From Selaginella tamariscina (lineage: Eukaryota > Streptophyta > Lycopodiopsida > Selaginellales > Selaginellaceae): a DNA stretch of 64,000 bases. Shown here piece by piece: positions 11,025 through 24,400 of the stretch. The notes beneath the pieces are model-generated. The model had not been told where the DNA came from and ran no database searches. It saw only the letters and a list, made by a program, of their open reading frames with translations. A program made the position numbers and the translations under genes. The stretch covers positions 138,293 to 202,292 of the forward strand of contig PUQB01000464.1 in assembly GCA_003024785.1 (NCBI GenBank). The letters run 5' to 3'. Positions within the stretch are counted from its first letter, which is position 1. Every line of letters begins with the position of its first letter.

Positions 11025-11599
11025 ATAGTGTGGAGAAATGGTAATTAATGTGATGCCGTTTTGTTTAGTTGCTTTATTAACTGTTTGCCCAAGTTTTTAA
11101 AAAGCCGTAAGCTCCTCATATATCATATAATTTGACTTGTTTAACCATATCTCTCTCTCACACGCACGCACGCACGAGAGCACACAATTCCTTGTACATT
11201 GTATTGGAACCATATATGCATTCATCACACACGGAAATTTAGATAATTCCTCTCCCTCTCTCCGCCTGACTCAATTTTAATAAATTAATATTATGTATTT
11301 TTAATTTTAAATATTTTATTTAAGGTAAATATATTTTCACTATAGCTTTATTCACCTTGTTTAATCTGTTCAAGGTGTATATATATATATATATTATCAT
11401 GTGAAAGAACAGATAAATATGCACAGAACGCGATACTTTAATTCAGCTCAAAACCTTGCTTATATACAATACCATGTGGCACACATGTGACACGTGGTGC
11501 TGACGTATGGCATGGGGGCCAGATCACCACCCATGTGTCGTGTATATACACATGCATATATATAGTATACAATTTTTACATTATCCTCCCCTCTGCAGC
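11025..11599. other. Intergenic stretch with simple repeats
   Basis: It holds the 3' flank of the kinase-like gene, a short CACGCACGCACG run near 11,160 and a TA-repeat near 11,375-11,393. No gene is seen. Confidence 0.5.
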
Positions 11600-12606
11600 T
11601 GTGTAGATGGTGATGGATTTTGATGGTCCTAGATCAGTATGAATTGGCTCATTTAAAGTGTGACCGAATATCTTTAATAGGTCTCAAACGACAGACCGTT
11701 TCATACGAACTACGTGAACTATCTCAACCTCATGAGATCCCACTAACTGTACTTGATACACCTAAGGACTAACCTTTTGAAGTACTTGGTAGGGACCAAG
11801 CCACTTATGTAATAAGCCAATGTACCAGTACTAAGTCACCGTCAGCAAAATTAAATGGAATTTTATGTTGTTCATTGTAAGAAGATTATTGTCATATTAG
11901 AACTCAACCAAGATGTTTAACAGACTCTGCACGTAGAAGAGGCAAAACAACATTCAAATGTTGAGTCCACATCTTTGCATCTTCGACACATGGCAAATTC
12001 CCCAACTCATTAAGTAACTTAGGAGACAAAGTGTTTGTGCGAGTCATCTTTGCTTCTTCATTGAAGTGTAGTTCTTTACAACCGTGGAAGTGTGAGAAGC
12101 TAAATCCGTGGTATGCTTATCCATACCAGATCTTTTGAGAAGATCAATGCTGTCGCTTACAAGTTGAAGTTGCCTGAGAGAGTGCAACTACATTTAGTGT
12201 TTCATATGAGTTAACTAAAGAGGACTAAAGAGAGCCCTTGTATGTGGAGAAGTACTAGTACACTCACTTGAAAAATCTAAGGAGTCTAACCAAGAAGATA
12301 TTTGAAACAACTTGTTTTAAAGAAAAATCATTGACATAAATTTTTGCAAAGTGTACACAATTTGTCCTTGAGGACAATGACTTCTTTCAGGAGAAGGAAT
12401 GTTACAGTCGGAGTCATGATCAAAGGTTAACCATGAGCAATCTTATGTTTAAGCTAATCATGTTTTAGGGAGGCCCTAATTAGGGACAGTGTAATACCTC
12501 TTGGGAGTGGAGTTCAAATTGCTGTAACTCAGGGGTGAGCTTGAGTATTCCAAGGTTGGGCAATGAGTTAGGTAGCATATAAATTCAATGGTGTAGGAGT
12601 GTAACA
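11600..12606 (+). mobile_element. Decayed 3' end of a Ty3/gypsy element with 3' LTR
   Basis: Around 12,110-12,210 a plus-strand reading with stops gives YPYQILEKINAVAYKLKLPE and LHLVFHMS, typical of the integrase C-terminal tail of Ty3/gypsy polyproteins. A purine tract (AGGAGAAGGAA) precedes an LTR at 12,400-12,606 that starts TGTTACAG and ends TGTAACA. The LTR is the same family as those at 19,030-19,256 and 37,945-38,172. No upstream pol domains are intact. Confidence 0.7.
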
Positions 12607-15060
12607 ACTTGTGGATCACTCTCTTAGGTTTGGGGTTTTGTTTTGCATGGATTGGCAAACAAATGAATATGTAAGAAAAAAAAGGGGAAAAAAAAAGTAA
12701 ATAAAAGAATGGTTGCGGTTAGGTGAATTTTAATATTTTATTAATTATTTAATTAGTATTATTTAAATTAACTATATATATTTTTAATTTATTTTAATTA
12801 TTAAAATATATAGAATTAATTTAAATTGCGTGTGTGTATTAGTATTTATTAAAAAATTTAATAATTTATTAATAAATATGAATGTAGAATGCATCAAATC
12901 AATTAATCAATATGTGATAATTATTATTAATATATCTATGTGTCGATGGAGCTTCTTGTAACGGTTGCTAACACACATATACACAGTAACTCAATCTTAA
13001 ATTCAAATTCATTATTATTACTGTTAGATTCTCACAACAATATAAGTAAATGCTATGCACTATTGTTTCTATCTTGCTCCTTAATCAGACAATCCATCCT
13101 TTTGTTAAAGTAACAAATTCTTTTAAAATTGAGAACGTTTGAAGACGACACTCGTGGATGTATCATAAACTCTAGTAGACTTCAGCATTTTAAATATAAT
13201 TTGAATAATGTTATTAATATATCTTTGTTTAAGATGTATTAAATCAATTATTCATAATCAAGTTTTAAATTTTAATTTCAATTATGATCCTGGTGACTGT
13301 AAATGATTTAGTTTTGATATGGGTTGTTATGTCATATGTACCTGTTGTCTTAGATATTAGTCTTTTTACAGCCGGATCTCGAATCCTGTGAATCTCGTCC
13401 GTTAAATCACCCAGGGTTATACCTAGTAACATTTCATATGCTTTAAATCTCAATCGTCAGATCTAATAAATTAGTATCCAACGTCTCAAAGTATATGGCC
13501 GTAATTTAACAGTTCATAATAGCACGTGTCCTCGGAATCCTCTCGACCTGGTCGGCAACCTCCTACCCCTTAGGGTTACGGCCATATAACCCCTCCAGGC
13601 AACAAGTTAGTCGGTTCATAGTTGGTAGGCACATTAGCGTTTATAAGACATTTAAGCTAGTTACTGGTGACTATTGATGGTCTTTACTCGGTATGTCGGT
13701 AGCCAAACTTTGTTCAAAATTTGTATATATATGTGTGTGTGTGTCTGTTATGTCTACTTCCCGGGTCTACTTACATATTTAATTTCTCATAGATAATATA
13801 TAATAAAATTTTAGTTAATTTAAATTTATATTTATAATATATGCGTGAAATATGAACTGTGGCCAAGCATTCCTAATCTATGGACACAGTTTTTCTCTGG
13901 GTGACATTTGATTTAAATGAGATAAAATTGAGGAGAACGGAGTCTAGAAACTTAAAACTGCCTGGTAATTAGACTAAATAGCATTACTAATTATTCTCAC
14001 CAAAAAAAAAAAGCTTTGCCATACTCTTTTGAAAACCCAACAGCATAAGAAGCAAAAACTAATTTAGCTGGAGTGCATTTTAACCACTCATTAAAATGAA
14101 ATTAATATTAAGGTATTTAATTTTTAATTTTAATAATGTGGTTGTTATTTCTTTAAAGATTTTATGTTAAAACGTAACTTTAATGTGTTTTTTTTAACAC
14201 ACACACAGTAAATGCAAATATAAATATGTATGTATATAAATATAGTTTGCAAACAGGATGCAAAAGGTAGCCTGCATACATTGTTCACAGCATGTATTGA
14301 AATAATTTATGAGGTTTTCATTACTTATATATCAACGTCTTGGTATATCAATATATAAGCCTGGTATGTATATATTATATATTACACACACACACACGTC
14401 TACTAACGTGGAAACAATAAAAAAAATCAATTTATCTAACTGATTATTTATGTAAATTACAAAGTTTTATCGATGGGTGAACAATTAAAACAAGAAAAGT
14501 TGGAAGTCCTTACCTCACGTACAAATAGTGAAAACTATTTATGTATCGCTACTTTGATGAGACGCTCGTCAGTGTTAAGTGTGTGTAGCTGTGTATGTGC
14601 CTTTCTCGTTAACATCTGTATGTAATCTATGTATGAGTACATGTTCCCGTGTGTCAGTATATACATATAAACATGAAGCCAGTCTATATTATATATGTGT
14701 AATATAGTGTGTATATACATTTGAATCTTCAATATAAAGAACATGCTTACCGGAATAACTTCATAATATGCTAAGTTATACATGAAGAATATAACAAAAT
14801 GAATCATATTCAAGAGCATAATACCATCTCAACTGAATGCACTTCCATGGAAAACCTTACTGTAAAGTGATTTCACCTATTTATGTTTATGTAATCTCTT
14901 TACACAGAGACACACAAACATACAAAGGTATATCACAAAGAAGCAGTATATACAAAGGTATATCACTTATAGTGATCTTTAGCAGAATAGAACAAGTATT
15001 ATTGCTCGAAGTTTATTGTTAAAATCTAATTCAAATTCTTTGAGATAGTATTAACTTACG
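12607..15060. other. AT-rich intergenic region, no gene seen
   Basis: Open frames are short and of repeat-like composition. It holds TA/CA microsatellites (near 14,180-14,210 and 14,380-14,400) and a more GC-balanced block at about 13,360-13,760 that I cannot assign. The outer end of the giant inverted duplication is at about 15,060. Confidence 0.5.
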
Positions 15061-15113
15061 TAAAAAAAACTTTATAATATTGCATTAATTAATTAGTTAG
15101 AATTAAAAAATCA

Positions 15114-16361
15114 TCAAGGCACTAGAGGAAGGACGGGCACGGCACATCTTGGAACAAATGTTGTAGGAGGATCCATGTGTCGAGAGAGCACAATGGCGTT
15201 TGCCGTCAACCTGTAAAAGTTCTGTGTGTAATGAATACCGTCCCAGCTTATGTACTTGTCAGGGTTGCTGCAGGGTGTCGCAGTTGGATCGCATCCACAC
15301 AAGTACTGTCCTCCCCGAGTTATACGGGCCGCCCCCTGGCCGCAGCATGGTTGATCAAAGTGGTCAAACCCAAAGAAGTCTGCATGCTTCAAGATGTCCA
15401 CGTTAGCAGCATACCAATCAAAGTACATCAAGTTTGCATCCGTGTACGTCTTCCTCAGATCGTCCATCATCTCCTTGAGCTTAGCGTTGTATGCCTGTGC
15501 CATTTGGTTAACCTCCAGGATGCACCCATACTCGTCCCTGTGGAGAGCGGTGACATTCTCAAAGTTCTTCAGGTACAGAGGGGAGCAGCCAGCCATGGGC
15601 ATGTTCAACAAGAGGAAGTTCCTGGCACCATTCTGATACAGCATCGAGATACCGTCGATCGTACCTTGGATGACTTGAGGGACAGTCTTCTGGACAACTC
15701 CCTGTGGACCCAACGGTAGTATCTCGTAGTTTAGGTCGTCACCGCCTATCTCGATGAAGTAGAGTGCATTGGAGTACCATGCATCGGTAAGACTCTTTGG
15801 GTATGCCTCCTCCACTTGCTTCTTGCGAGAAAGGAAGTCCTGGATTTGGTTGGGGAATATGTGAGGGGTGGCAAACACACCTTGTTGGGGCAACACCGTG
15901 GCACCTAGGAACATACCAAATAAATATTTAAATTAAGAATGTGTGTGTAATAATAAAGAGATAGAGCATACCTGCGTATCCAAAGTTGAGGCCTCGGAAT
16001 GTGGAATCGTTGTAAAGAAGGCTTGGATCCACAAGTTCAGAGATGTGCAAGTACTCAGCAAGCCAATCAACAATGATTTTCCCATCACATACCTACAAAT
16101 ACGTATAGTTTTAGTTTAACACGTAATATGTTATAACATGCATTAATGTACCTGCCAGTTGGACCTTGAGCAAGGGACATTCCATAAGGACGCTCAGAAG
16201 CAACACAACCAGGACGGTTCATTGCCAACGCTTCAAAGCAGAGATTCCCAGAATCTGTGAGCGAATCTGCGAAGCTGAAGATTGCAGTTGGACAGAGTGT
16301 AGAAGTGTTGAATGCTTGAACTAAGCCAAGCATGGCTAGCAATGCACACCTTCATCACCAT
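15114..16361 (-). pseudogene. GDSL esterase/lipase, left palindrome copy (frame-damaged)
   Basis: Three exons: 16,361-16,152, 16,092-15,972 and 15,904-15,114, with introns of 59 and 67 bp. It encodes a secreted plant GDSL hydrolase that would act on ester substrates such as cutin or lipid esters. Block I reads FSFADSLTDSGN (nucleophile Ser; ADSL instead of GDSL). Block III is IGGDDLNY and block V DGIHYT (catalytic Asp and His). Compared with the copy at 44.8 kb it lacks five bases in the signal peptide (near 16,340) and one base at the start of exon 2 (16,090-16,092 region). It also has a compensated indel pair turning GGGPYNC into AARIT near 15,320. It is probably non-functional unless these are assembly errors. 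Confidence 0.75.
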
Positions 16362-17880
16362 TTTATTAACTAGCTAAGACAAGTGTATAGAACATGTTAG
16401 ACAGGCGGTATTTATATCAAAGTAATGCCACCAGGATTAACTTTAGATGTAATAATTCTGTCTTCTAAAGTTAAATTTAGAGCTGGTTTAAGGCTGCTAA
16501 GACGCTAATTTAAATCATTTTCAATTACATACATGCTTGTCAAACCCACCGTTTCCCTTTACTCCCAGGACGTCATCATCAAACTCGTATAAAAAATTTA
16601 ATTATCAAAAATCTGGTGAGGACATTAAAGGTTAAATTGTGCACAAGTTATAAATTCTATGTATCCTTTATAAATTATAATAAGTATAAGTAACATATTT
16701 GTCTAGAACAAACAATAAAATATACTTTATTTTTACTTTACTCTTATACATATTATATATAACAAACTTCCAACTTTAGTACATCTCTTTATTTAAGATT
16801 TACATGTAGATCTTAATTATTAAGAATTATTTAAATTTTCATATAAAAGTTTATTAAAACCTTTAACTTTATTTTATTCTACTCATTATGAATAAAAATT
16901 AACACCTTATAAAAAATAAAGTTAAAGCATGAGTAAACCTATGAGTTTAAGAATAAATTCATTTATTAAGAATAACAATTACATTACTCATCAAATTAAG
17001 GATAACAACTAGTTAAATAATGAATTTTTAAATAATTAAGTCTAGCTACAATCATTATAAATCCAAAATCCACATGTCATTATTGGGGCTATTGAATCAA
17101 GCATGAATCGTGTATGACTGGGCGTTGAAAATAAACTCACTTGGTTAAGTATAACAATTAAGTTAAGGATAAATTTCAAACATGTGTGAGGTTAAGATAA
17201 CAAATTAATTAAAGGGTCATTAAATTATTAGCTCAAACATAAAAACTTTCATGAATAAACTTACAAAGTTAAATATAACAATTGTATTAAAGGTTTTACT
17301 TAAGAGTAAACTCACTAGATTTAATAACAAAGTTAAAGGCCCAACTTAAAAATAAACTCACTAACAATTAGTTAAAGGTCAATTAAATAAGTTAAAGGGT
17401 TAAAGATAACCTCATTAGGTTAAGAATAACAATTGGGTTAAGGATCTAGCTTAGAGATAAACTCATTAGGCTAAAGAAAACTCATCAAGTTAAGAATAAT
17501 AATTGGGTTAAGCATTAATTAATTAATAAATTATTATTAAATAGTTAAACCCACCAATTTAATATAAAACCTTATTAATACCTTCAACTTTTATTTAAAG
17601 TATTTAGTATCTAAATTCAATTTATCAATTTCTTGGTTTATATTAGAGTTTAAGGTTTTAATTTTACTTATAGGTTTAATCTTATGAAATACTATATTAC
17701 ATACACTTTTTACATTGTATTGACATATTACAAATTATAAATTTTTAAAAATTAAAATCACATTATCAATTTATTTTAAATTACATTTATAAATTATAAA
17801 CTTTACAATTTCAATTTTACTTTTAAAATGGTAAATTCGTGTATACATATGCAAGTGTCACTTGGGTGGTGACACGACAA
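16362..17880. repeat. GDSL promoter copy and AT-rich repeat (left arm)
   Basis: Immediately upstream of the minus-strand GDSL gene, the complement of TATAAATA and of the box TCTAAAGTTAATCCTGGTGG lies near 16,405-16,455, matching 44,745-44,790. Beyond about 16,830 the sequence is the inverted form of the AT-rich repeat at 42.2-43.9 kb. No gene is seen. Confidence 0.65.
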
Positions 17881-18109
17881 ACACATGGGAATGCCACATG
17901 TCACATGCACAACACATGATAAGTTTCATGCTTATATAAGTAGGATTTTGCTCAAATTGAATATAACATATCATTTAATATTTATAAATTGTTTTAATGG
18001 GAAAGAGTTGTGTTTTTTTTTTCTTTTCCTATCATCTTCCTACTTACTCCTACTTATTATTCATTTGTAATAAGTTTTCAGGTGATCCATTGGCCTAAAG
18101 AATAGTTTG

Positions 18110-18545
18110 GTTAGACTGTCCTAATGATCATTGGGCGAGGCAACAATAATTAAGGTTTCCTTACCTAATGGTCATTAGGCAAGGCAAGAATCATTAAGGT
18201 TCACTTGCCTAACGGTTGTTGGGCGAGGCAAGGATCATTAAGGTTCACTTGCCTAATGGTTGTTGGGTGAGGCAAGGATCATTAAGTTCACTTGCCTAAC
18301 AGTTGTTGGGTGAGGCAAGGATCATCAAGATTCACTTGTTTAATGATTGTTGGGCGAGATAAAGATCGTGAAGGTTCACTTGCTTAATAGTCGTTGTGTG
18401 AGGTGAGTATTGTTAAGGTTCACTTGCCTAATGTCATTGGGTGAGGCGAGGATCACTTGCCTAACAATTGTTGGGCAAAGTGAGGATTGTTAAGGTTCAT
18501 TTGCCTAACGGTCATTGGGCTAAGGATTGTTAAGGTTCACTTCAC
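18110..18545. repeat. 44-bp tandem repeat array, left arm
   Basis: There are about ten diverged units containing GGTTCACTTGCCTAAYGGTT and GTTGGGCGAGGCAAGGATCA, with a period close to 44 bp (for example starts at 18,196 and 18,240). Each unit has short inverted GCCT/AGGC halves. The mirror array is at 40,435-40,870. Confidence 0.8.
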
Positions 18546-19029
18546 AAATGGAATGCCTAAGGACACCATAAGCCTTACAAACCCTAAAACACATAGGTAG
18601 AAGAACAATTAACATAAAGAAAAAAAAAAGAGTCCTAAGTGCGCACATTGTCACCAAATATGAACAAAATCCTATTACAATGTTATTGCTTGCAATTATA
18701 GATAACCATTAGATGTGGGAGAGGTGCTCAAGAGAAAGGGAGCAGCGTACAATGAAGATGCAAAGCCCCTTCTTGATCCAACATTTCTCCTTGTATACTC
18801 AAGTGTCATTTATCACATGACCTAATCCCTATTGGCCAACTCTTGTTGCTATTTACCTAACTACATAACTACCTTTTGAGATCGCACAATGACACCCATT
18901 CTAACTACATAGCTTTTGGGGTACCATCATGTATATCCCTTTGCATGTTGCCATTGTATTGACCTAGGCTTATAATACCTTCAATTGACATTATACTTAC
19001 GTAACTTGTATGTGGTTAGTCTCCACTTG
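18546..19029. other. Spacer between tandem array and LTR (left arm)
   Basis: This is unremarkable AT-rich sequence mirrored at about 39.9-40.43 kb. Near 18,967 it contains the unoccupied counterpart of the site that holds a solo LTR in the right arm. No gene is seen. Confidence 0.5.
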
Positions 19030-19256
19030 TGTTACAGTCAAACATTGGTCCATAGTTTTGGTCAAAGGTTGACCGTGAGTGATCTCGTGCTTAAGCTAAT
19101 CACGTTTTAGGGAGACCCTAATTTTGGACAGCGACAGCAATGTAATAGCTTTTGGGAGTAGAGTTCAACTTGCTACAGCTCAGGGGTGAACTTAAGTGCC
19201 CTAAGGTTGGGTAGTGAGTTAGGCAACATCTAGGTACAATGTGTAGGAGTGTAACA
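19030..19256 (+). mobile_element. LTR of decayed Ty3/gypsy element, left arm (227 bp)
   Basis: It starts TGTTACAGTC and ends GTGTAACA, giving complementary TGTTAC/GTAACA ends. It is similar to 12,400-12,606 and mirrored at 37,945-38,172. In the mirror copy a tRNA-Met-type primer site follows directly. Confidence 0.75.
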
Positions 19257-19258
19257 GT

Positions 19259-19848
19259 TGTCACGACCCGATACAGGATGCAGGATTCCAGATACAGGAT
19301 ATGTCTGCAGGATATTCTTACAGGATATACCAACATGATATTCCTATAGGATATGCCTACAGGATATGCCTAGAGGACATGTGGACTCGTTTTAGCCTCT
19401 GCATGCACATAACCACTTTTAGATGCATGCAGCCACTTTTAGCACTCATGCCTAGATTAGCTCTTAGAGTTGTGAGTATAAAAGCTCTGACTTAATTGTT
19501 GTACAATCAGTTACTATCAACACCAGTCATTCTACGATCGTTCTTGTTCTTGTCTTGTTTGTGTCTTGCTTCTTGCCTCCTGCTCTTGTCTTGCTCCTGG
19601 TTCCTGTCCTGCTTTGGTCTTGCTCATGGATCCTGTCCTGTTCCTGTCTTGCTCATGGATCTTGTCCTGCTACTGTCTTGCTCCCGAATCCTGTCATGTT
19701 CCTGTCTTATTTCTGGATCCTATCCTGCGCCTTGTCTTGCTCCTAAGTTCCTAGTTCCTGTCTTGCTCCATGTCCTACTCCTGAGTCAAGCCTTCTTGTT
19801 CTTGGAATCTTGCTCTCTTCCTTGTTCCTGGATCGTGGCTTGACAACA
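19259..19848 (+). mobile_element. Second LTR-like segment with CT-rich minisatellite, left arm only
   Basis: It begins TGTCACGACCCG and ends TTGACAACA, a common LTR-like pair of ends. It contains GGATATGCC-type short repeats (19,270-19,375) and a long run of TCYTGCTCCTG-like units (about 19,540-19,830). It lies exactly between the 227-bp LTR and the primer site; the right arm lacks it. It may be a solo LTR insertion or a recombinant 5' end. Open frames here are products of the repeat. Confidence 0.55.
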
Positions 19849-19850
19849 AC

Positions 19851-21463
19851 TTGGTATCGGAGCTTGGGCTGAGATAACCTTGCTTTACTATGTTGAGTGG
19901 ATATCATGTCGGATTATGTATCTAATCCAAAGTATTGGTGGGAGATTCATGGAGTTGATGAGGATGCGCCTGTGTGGGATTAGGTAGCTCTCAAGAAAGA
20001 ATTGCAAACCCTCTTCCGTAGGCAAGTGGACTATGATGCTAAGTACTAAGAGGAGTTCGGGAGAATTAGAGATAGTCTAGAATGCTCTAAGAGATGAGCT
20101 AGGAGAGATTAAGGAGCTCCTCAAGTGCGAGAGCAAAGCCCGGATAAAACACGACACTCTAGGAGCAGTGATCGTCATTATGTGACTAGAGCCAATTGAC
20201 GGTTCTTTGAGAAGAAGCATCTTCTTGAGTTTGATGGCCGTGGTAGGACATATCAGCACATTCATGGTTGAACAAAGTGAACAAACTGCTAAGGACTAGT
20301 CATTAGAGTGATGAGAGCAAGCTTGGACTCACTTCATGGATGCTTTCAAGGAGTATGCACCTACATACGATGCACAAGCCAGGGAAGAGATAATGAAAGA
20401 CTTAGTGTCTTCATACAATAATCGAAGTGTTTGCTGAACATGTTTCGCTTATGAGATTTCAAGCAAGGGAATCTCTCACATCAGCAAGATGAGAGCATTG
20501 ATTGCTCACGATCCTGAGATCTCATTTAGTTCTTAGCATGACTACTTCATTGATGGACTCAGGAGTGCACAATTGGTGAATGCATTGGAGAGTCGGAAAA
20601 AAGAGTTTAAGACTCTTGATTAGGTAGTGGAGGAGGCACGTGTGGTTGGTACGTGGATGGAAAGGAGTGCATTGACAGTTGGAAAGCAGAACATTTGGGA
20701 GGACTCCAAGACTGAGGAGTCTCAAACCAAATTCTAAAAGAGGTATAACAACGATGCTAAGAGTTCCAAGTATCATAGTGGTAGTAAGAAGTACCAGAAG
20801 GACAAAGACCGCAAGGGAGTTAGTTGGAGTCTTGGCAATCGTGGATGCTTTGAGTGTAATGATTTGAATCATTACATCAAAGATTGTTCTACCTTCAAGG
20901 CTAGGAAGGCCAAGAATGAGAAGCATGTGAAGGAGATGGGACTGGAGGAAGTGACTTAAAAGGATCAAAAAACTCCAAGGTCCAAGGTGTTGTCTATGGT
21001 AGCTAGAGAGTTAAGGTGTGTGCTTGGGAACACTATTGTAGTTGTCTCTGAAGCTAATCATGGCAATCTAATTTGCTTTGAAAGAACCATCAACAGAGTT
21101 TTGGCATTAATTCTGTTTGATCTTGGTAGCAGTGATGAGTTCATCTCTTCGGTGTTGGTGGAGAGATTGAACTTGTCAACTAAGAGGACTAATCCGTACA
21201 CGATGGAAGGAGCTACTACTTCATCACAAAAGCAAAGTGCCTATGTAGAGCTTATATTGGAAGTTGGAGATGTGTTCTTCAAGAAGCAATTTTTTTTTGC
21301 AGAGCTAAGACGTTATGATCTCATCCTTGGGATGACTTGGATGCACAACCTGATTGGACTAGGAAGGTGGTAAAGGTGATTTTAAATGGAAGGAGCCACG
21401 TCCTTAAGGGAGTTGGTTACACTCATGCTCCTAAACTTGTATCAGTTACCGCTTTGAAGAAAT
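19851..21463 (+). mobile_element. Decayed Ty3/gypsy gag-protease, left arm
   Basis: The primer binding site TTGGTATCGGAGC is at 19,851-19,863. Gag starts near 19,904 (MSDYVSNPKYWWEIHG) and has several stops. A CCHC zinc knuckle (CFECNDLNHYIKDC) is at about 20,848. The protease region at 20,987-21,373 keeps LFDLGSSDEFISSVLVERLN and YDLILGMTWMH, with DLGS instead of the active DTGA/DSGA, so it is inactive. The mirror copy is at 36,380-37,944. There is no reverse transcriptase; homology between arms ends at about 21,463. Confidence 0.75.
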
Positions 21464-21464
21464 A

Positions 21465-24400
21465 TGATGATGGTGGAGCCTTGAAGGTATCATAATCCCA
21501 ACTCATCTTTAGTAAGAGAAAGAGATAATAGGCAGGCCGAGAAAGAGGCTGCCCGTGTTGAGCAAATAGAGCTCGCTAATAGACAAGAGGCTCTTATAAA
21601 ACTCATTGATTAGATAGGAGAAAGTGTGTGGAGGATATACAATATGATGACTGTCAAACTGCAAGAGAAGAGGAGTTGGAAGGAACTCCTCAAAGAACAA
21701 GATTTTCTATTAGACCAGAAGGAGGACACTTGGAAGTTCCCCTTTTAATGAGGAGAAGGTGGTAGAGAAAGTCTGTTGAGAATGTCTAATATGACACTTT
21801 TCCGCAGAATGTTGGGAGGCACATTGATGTACTCAATATTTTCCGCAAGAAAGAAGGAAAATCCTAAAAGACACTTATTGCAATTTGAGATGTGAAGTTG
21901 TATAAAGTAAGCAATGTAGATAAGTTGCTTATATTTCCTCACACATTAAAAGGAAATACATTTGATTGGTATTATGAGTTAGAGAAGGATGTGAGAGAAG
22001 ACTATGAGAAAGTTACAGAAACTTTCAAAGAATACTTTAAGAAAGAAGAGTTGCCTAAAGAGCACTTAAAGAAGCTTAGGAATATCTTGTAAGGAAAAAT
22101 TGAAACTATAAAAAATATACACACCATTTTAAGAAGCATGAAAAAAAATACTCACTATATGTTAAGGAAGATGCTTTGCTTAAATGGTATAAGTAAGGAT
22201 TGCAGAAGCCATATAAGCATTATGCAATGACTATTTAAGAAATATATAAAAAAGATCTTGTAAAACATTTAAAAGATTATGAGAAAAGGAGGAGATAAAT
22301 AGAAAACATAGCTGAAAGAAAGATAAAGTCTTCAAGAAGAAGAGAGGATAGTCCAGATGATAAAGAAGAACCTATTAAGGTTCAGGACTATTAAATTGAT
22401 GAGAAAATGCTATTGCAATTGGTAAAATCCTTTAAAAACAATTCTATGTATAAGGAATTGGATTCTAAGGTATGGTGTGTTAAGTACAAAATCATGGGCA
22501 TATTGTAGATAAATGCAGACTAAAGTTGCCAAAATGTTAAATATGTGATAAAAAAGGACATTCGGCAAAAAATGTAAGTATTTTCTTAATCAAAATGTAA
22601 CATGTGTGGAAAGAGAGAGGAGAAATGAAGGAAGGTCGGTATGATAGACCGCTTCTTGTGAGACAACCTCCTACTAATACATTTTCATCTCATAATAGGA
22701 AGTTTGATTATGGGGCAAATACTGGGAACTGGCAGGAAGGAAGAAACATAAATCTTGTTAATAATAGAAGGGATGCTCCTTACATAGGAAATGATAGGCT
22801 GTATGAAAGGAATCAAACTAATTATGTTCCACCATCCAAGACTAACATGGGAAGGAATGAGACTTTCTACAGAGGACCAGATAGGTCCTATCCAAGAAAA
22901 GAAGTTTATGGAGATCAAAATGATTATAAACAAAGAGAAGTACAAAGAAGGAATTCAAGTAATCTTACTTGTTATACATGTGGGGAGAAAGGACATATTT
23001 CTCCAAATTGTCCTAGGAATCAACCTTTTACTTTAAATAATGCTCCTAAATGTTAGCTTGGAGCTAGATTAATTGATGTAGAAGGGAAAAATAGAAAATC
23101 ATCTTGCCATGAAAGCAATAACCTGTATAAAGAAAATAAGAATACCTTACTACAGAAGAAGGAAATTCTGTATATTCATCACAGGATAATATGCAGACAA
23201 GAAAAGAAATGAACATTCATCTCCAAGAATGAGATCTCCCTGAGTATATCTTGGATGATAAGAAAGACCCAATAGATATATTTAAAGATCTAAAAATAAC
23301 TGATTCTATTAAGGAATATTCTGGAGAAAAAGGATATTCATGTGAAAAAAAATATTCTTATGAAAAAGTATTCCCATAAATAGAATATTCTTGTAAAATA
23401 GAATATTCTTGTAAAATAAAATATTTTTGTAAAACAGAGTATTCATGTGAAGCAGATTCAGGATGATGTGGCAAAATCAATGGCTCAAAGTGCATTGAGC
23501 CAAGAAATCACAATCACATTGAGACAATTAATACATATTGCCCCATATATTAAAAATCAAATTTTACAAATATGAAACATTATTTCAAAATCTTTACTTG
23601 TACATGATAGGAAATTCATTGAGTGGAAAACATTATGAAAAATAAAGTGATTATAATGGGTATGTACCAAGTATTACAGTATATACTGGTAAAAATAAGA
23701 TAAAAGAAGCACTTATACACGGAGGCTTAGGAGTTAACTTTATTGAAGAGCATGCTTCTAAGAAAATGGGCAGACAAAGAAGTGTGAAGCTTGTAGGTAT
23801 AGTGGGAGGAGTAACTATATTTATAAAAGGTCTTAAGTATAAAGTATCACTCATTGTCTTTTAAATGGAAGGAAAAGATAATGTATATACTATGTTATTA
23901 GGTAGACCTTGGTTGAAATCTGCAAAAGTGATACAAGATTGGGGAACAAGAAAGATGACGCTAGGAGAAGGAGAAGGAAAACCAGTGATCTACAATCATA
24001 CTAAAAGGTATGTTAAAAAGGAAAATTGACATATTATTTTATAAGGATATAATTGGTTTAATGGGTTAGATGATCAAGAGGAAGTAGAAATCTTGAAAGC
24101 ATATCCTGATTTAAAGGTCCTAACAGATATTGAACTTCATGTAGTGCTGAAAGGAAAGAAGACTGTTCAGCAGAAGGCAAACAATAGGCCTGGATTACAT
24201 GAAAAGTTCTATAAACCAATCCCACATGAAATTAATTTATAGGAAAAGCCTACAAAGTATACATATATGTATATTATGGAACCTTTAGAGCAAGTGAATA
24301 TAGGCACAAAAAATGAGCCTAAAATCTTTTATTCATTGCTCAGGAATTAAATAAAGAACTCTAGGAAAAAGGATTGAATTTATTTCAAAGGTATCAAGAT

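Noticed and set aside
15177..15719. 180-codon open frame antisense to the GDSL gene (also at 45,490-46,035)
   Set aside because: It is the reverse-strand shadow of a conserved GDSL exon; the sense strand carries catalytic motifs and splice sites, the antisense has no recognisable domain.
19496..19843. 115-codon leucine/serine-rich open frame and overlapping frames
   Set aside because: Produced by the TCYTG minisatellite, which is open in all three frames; it lies inside an LTR-like block.
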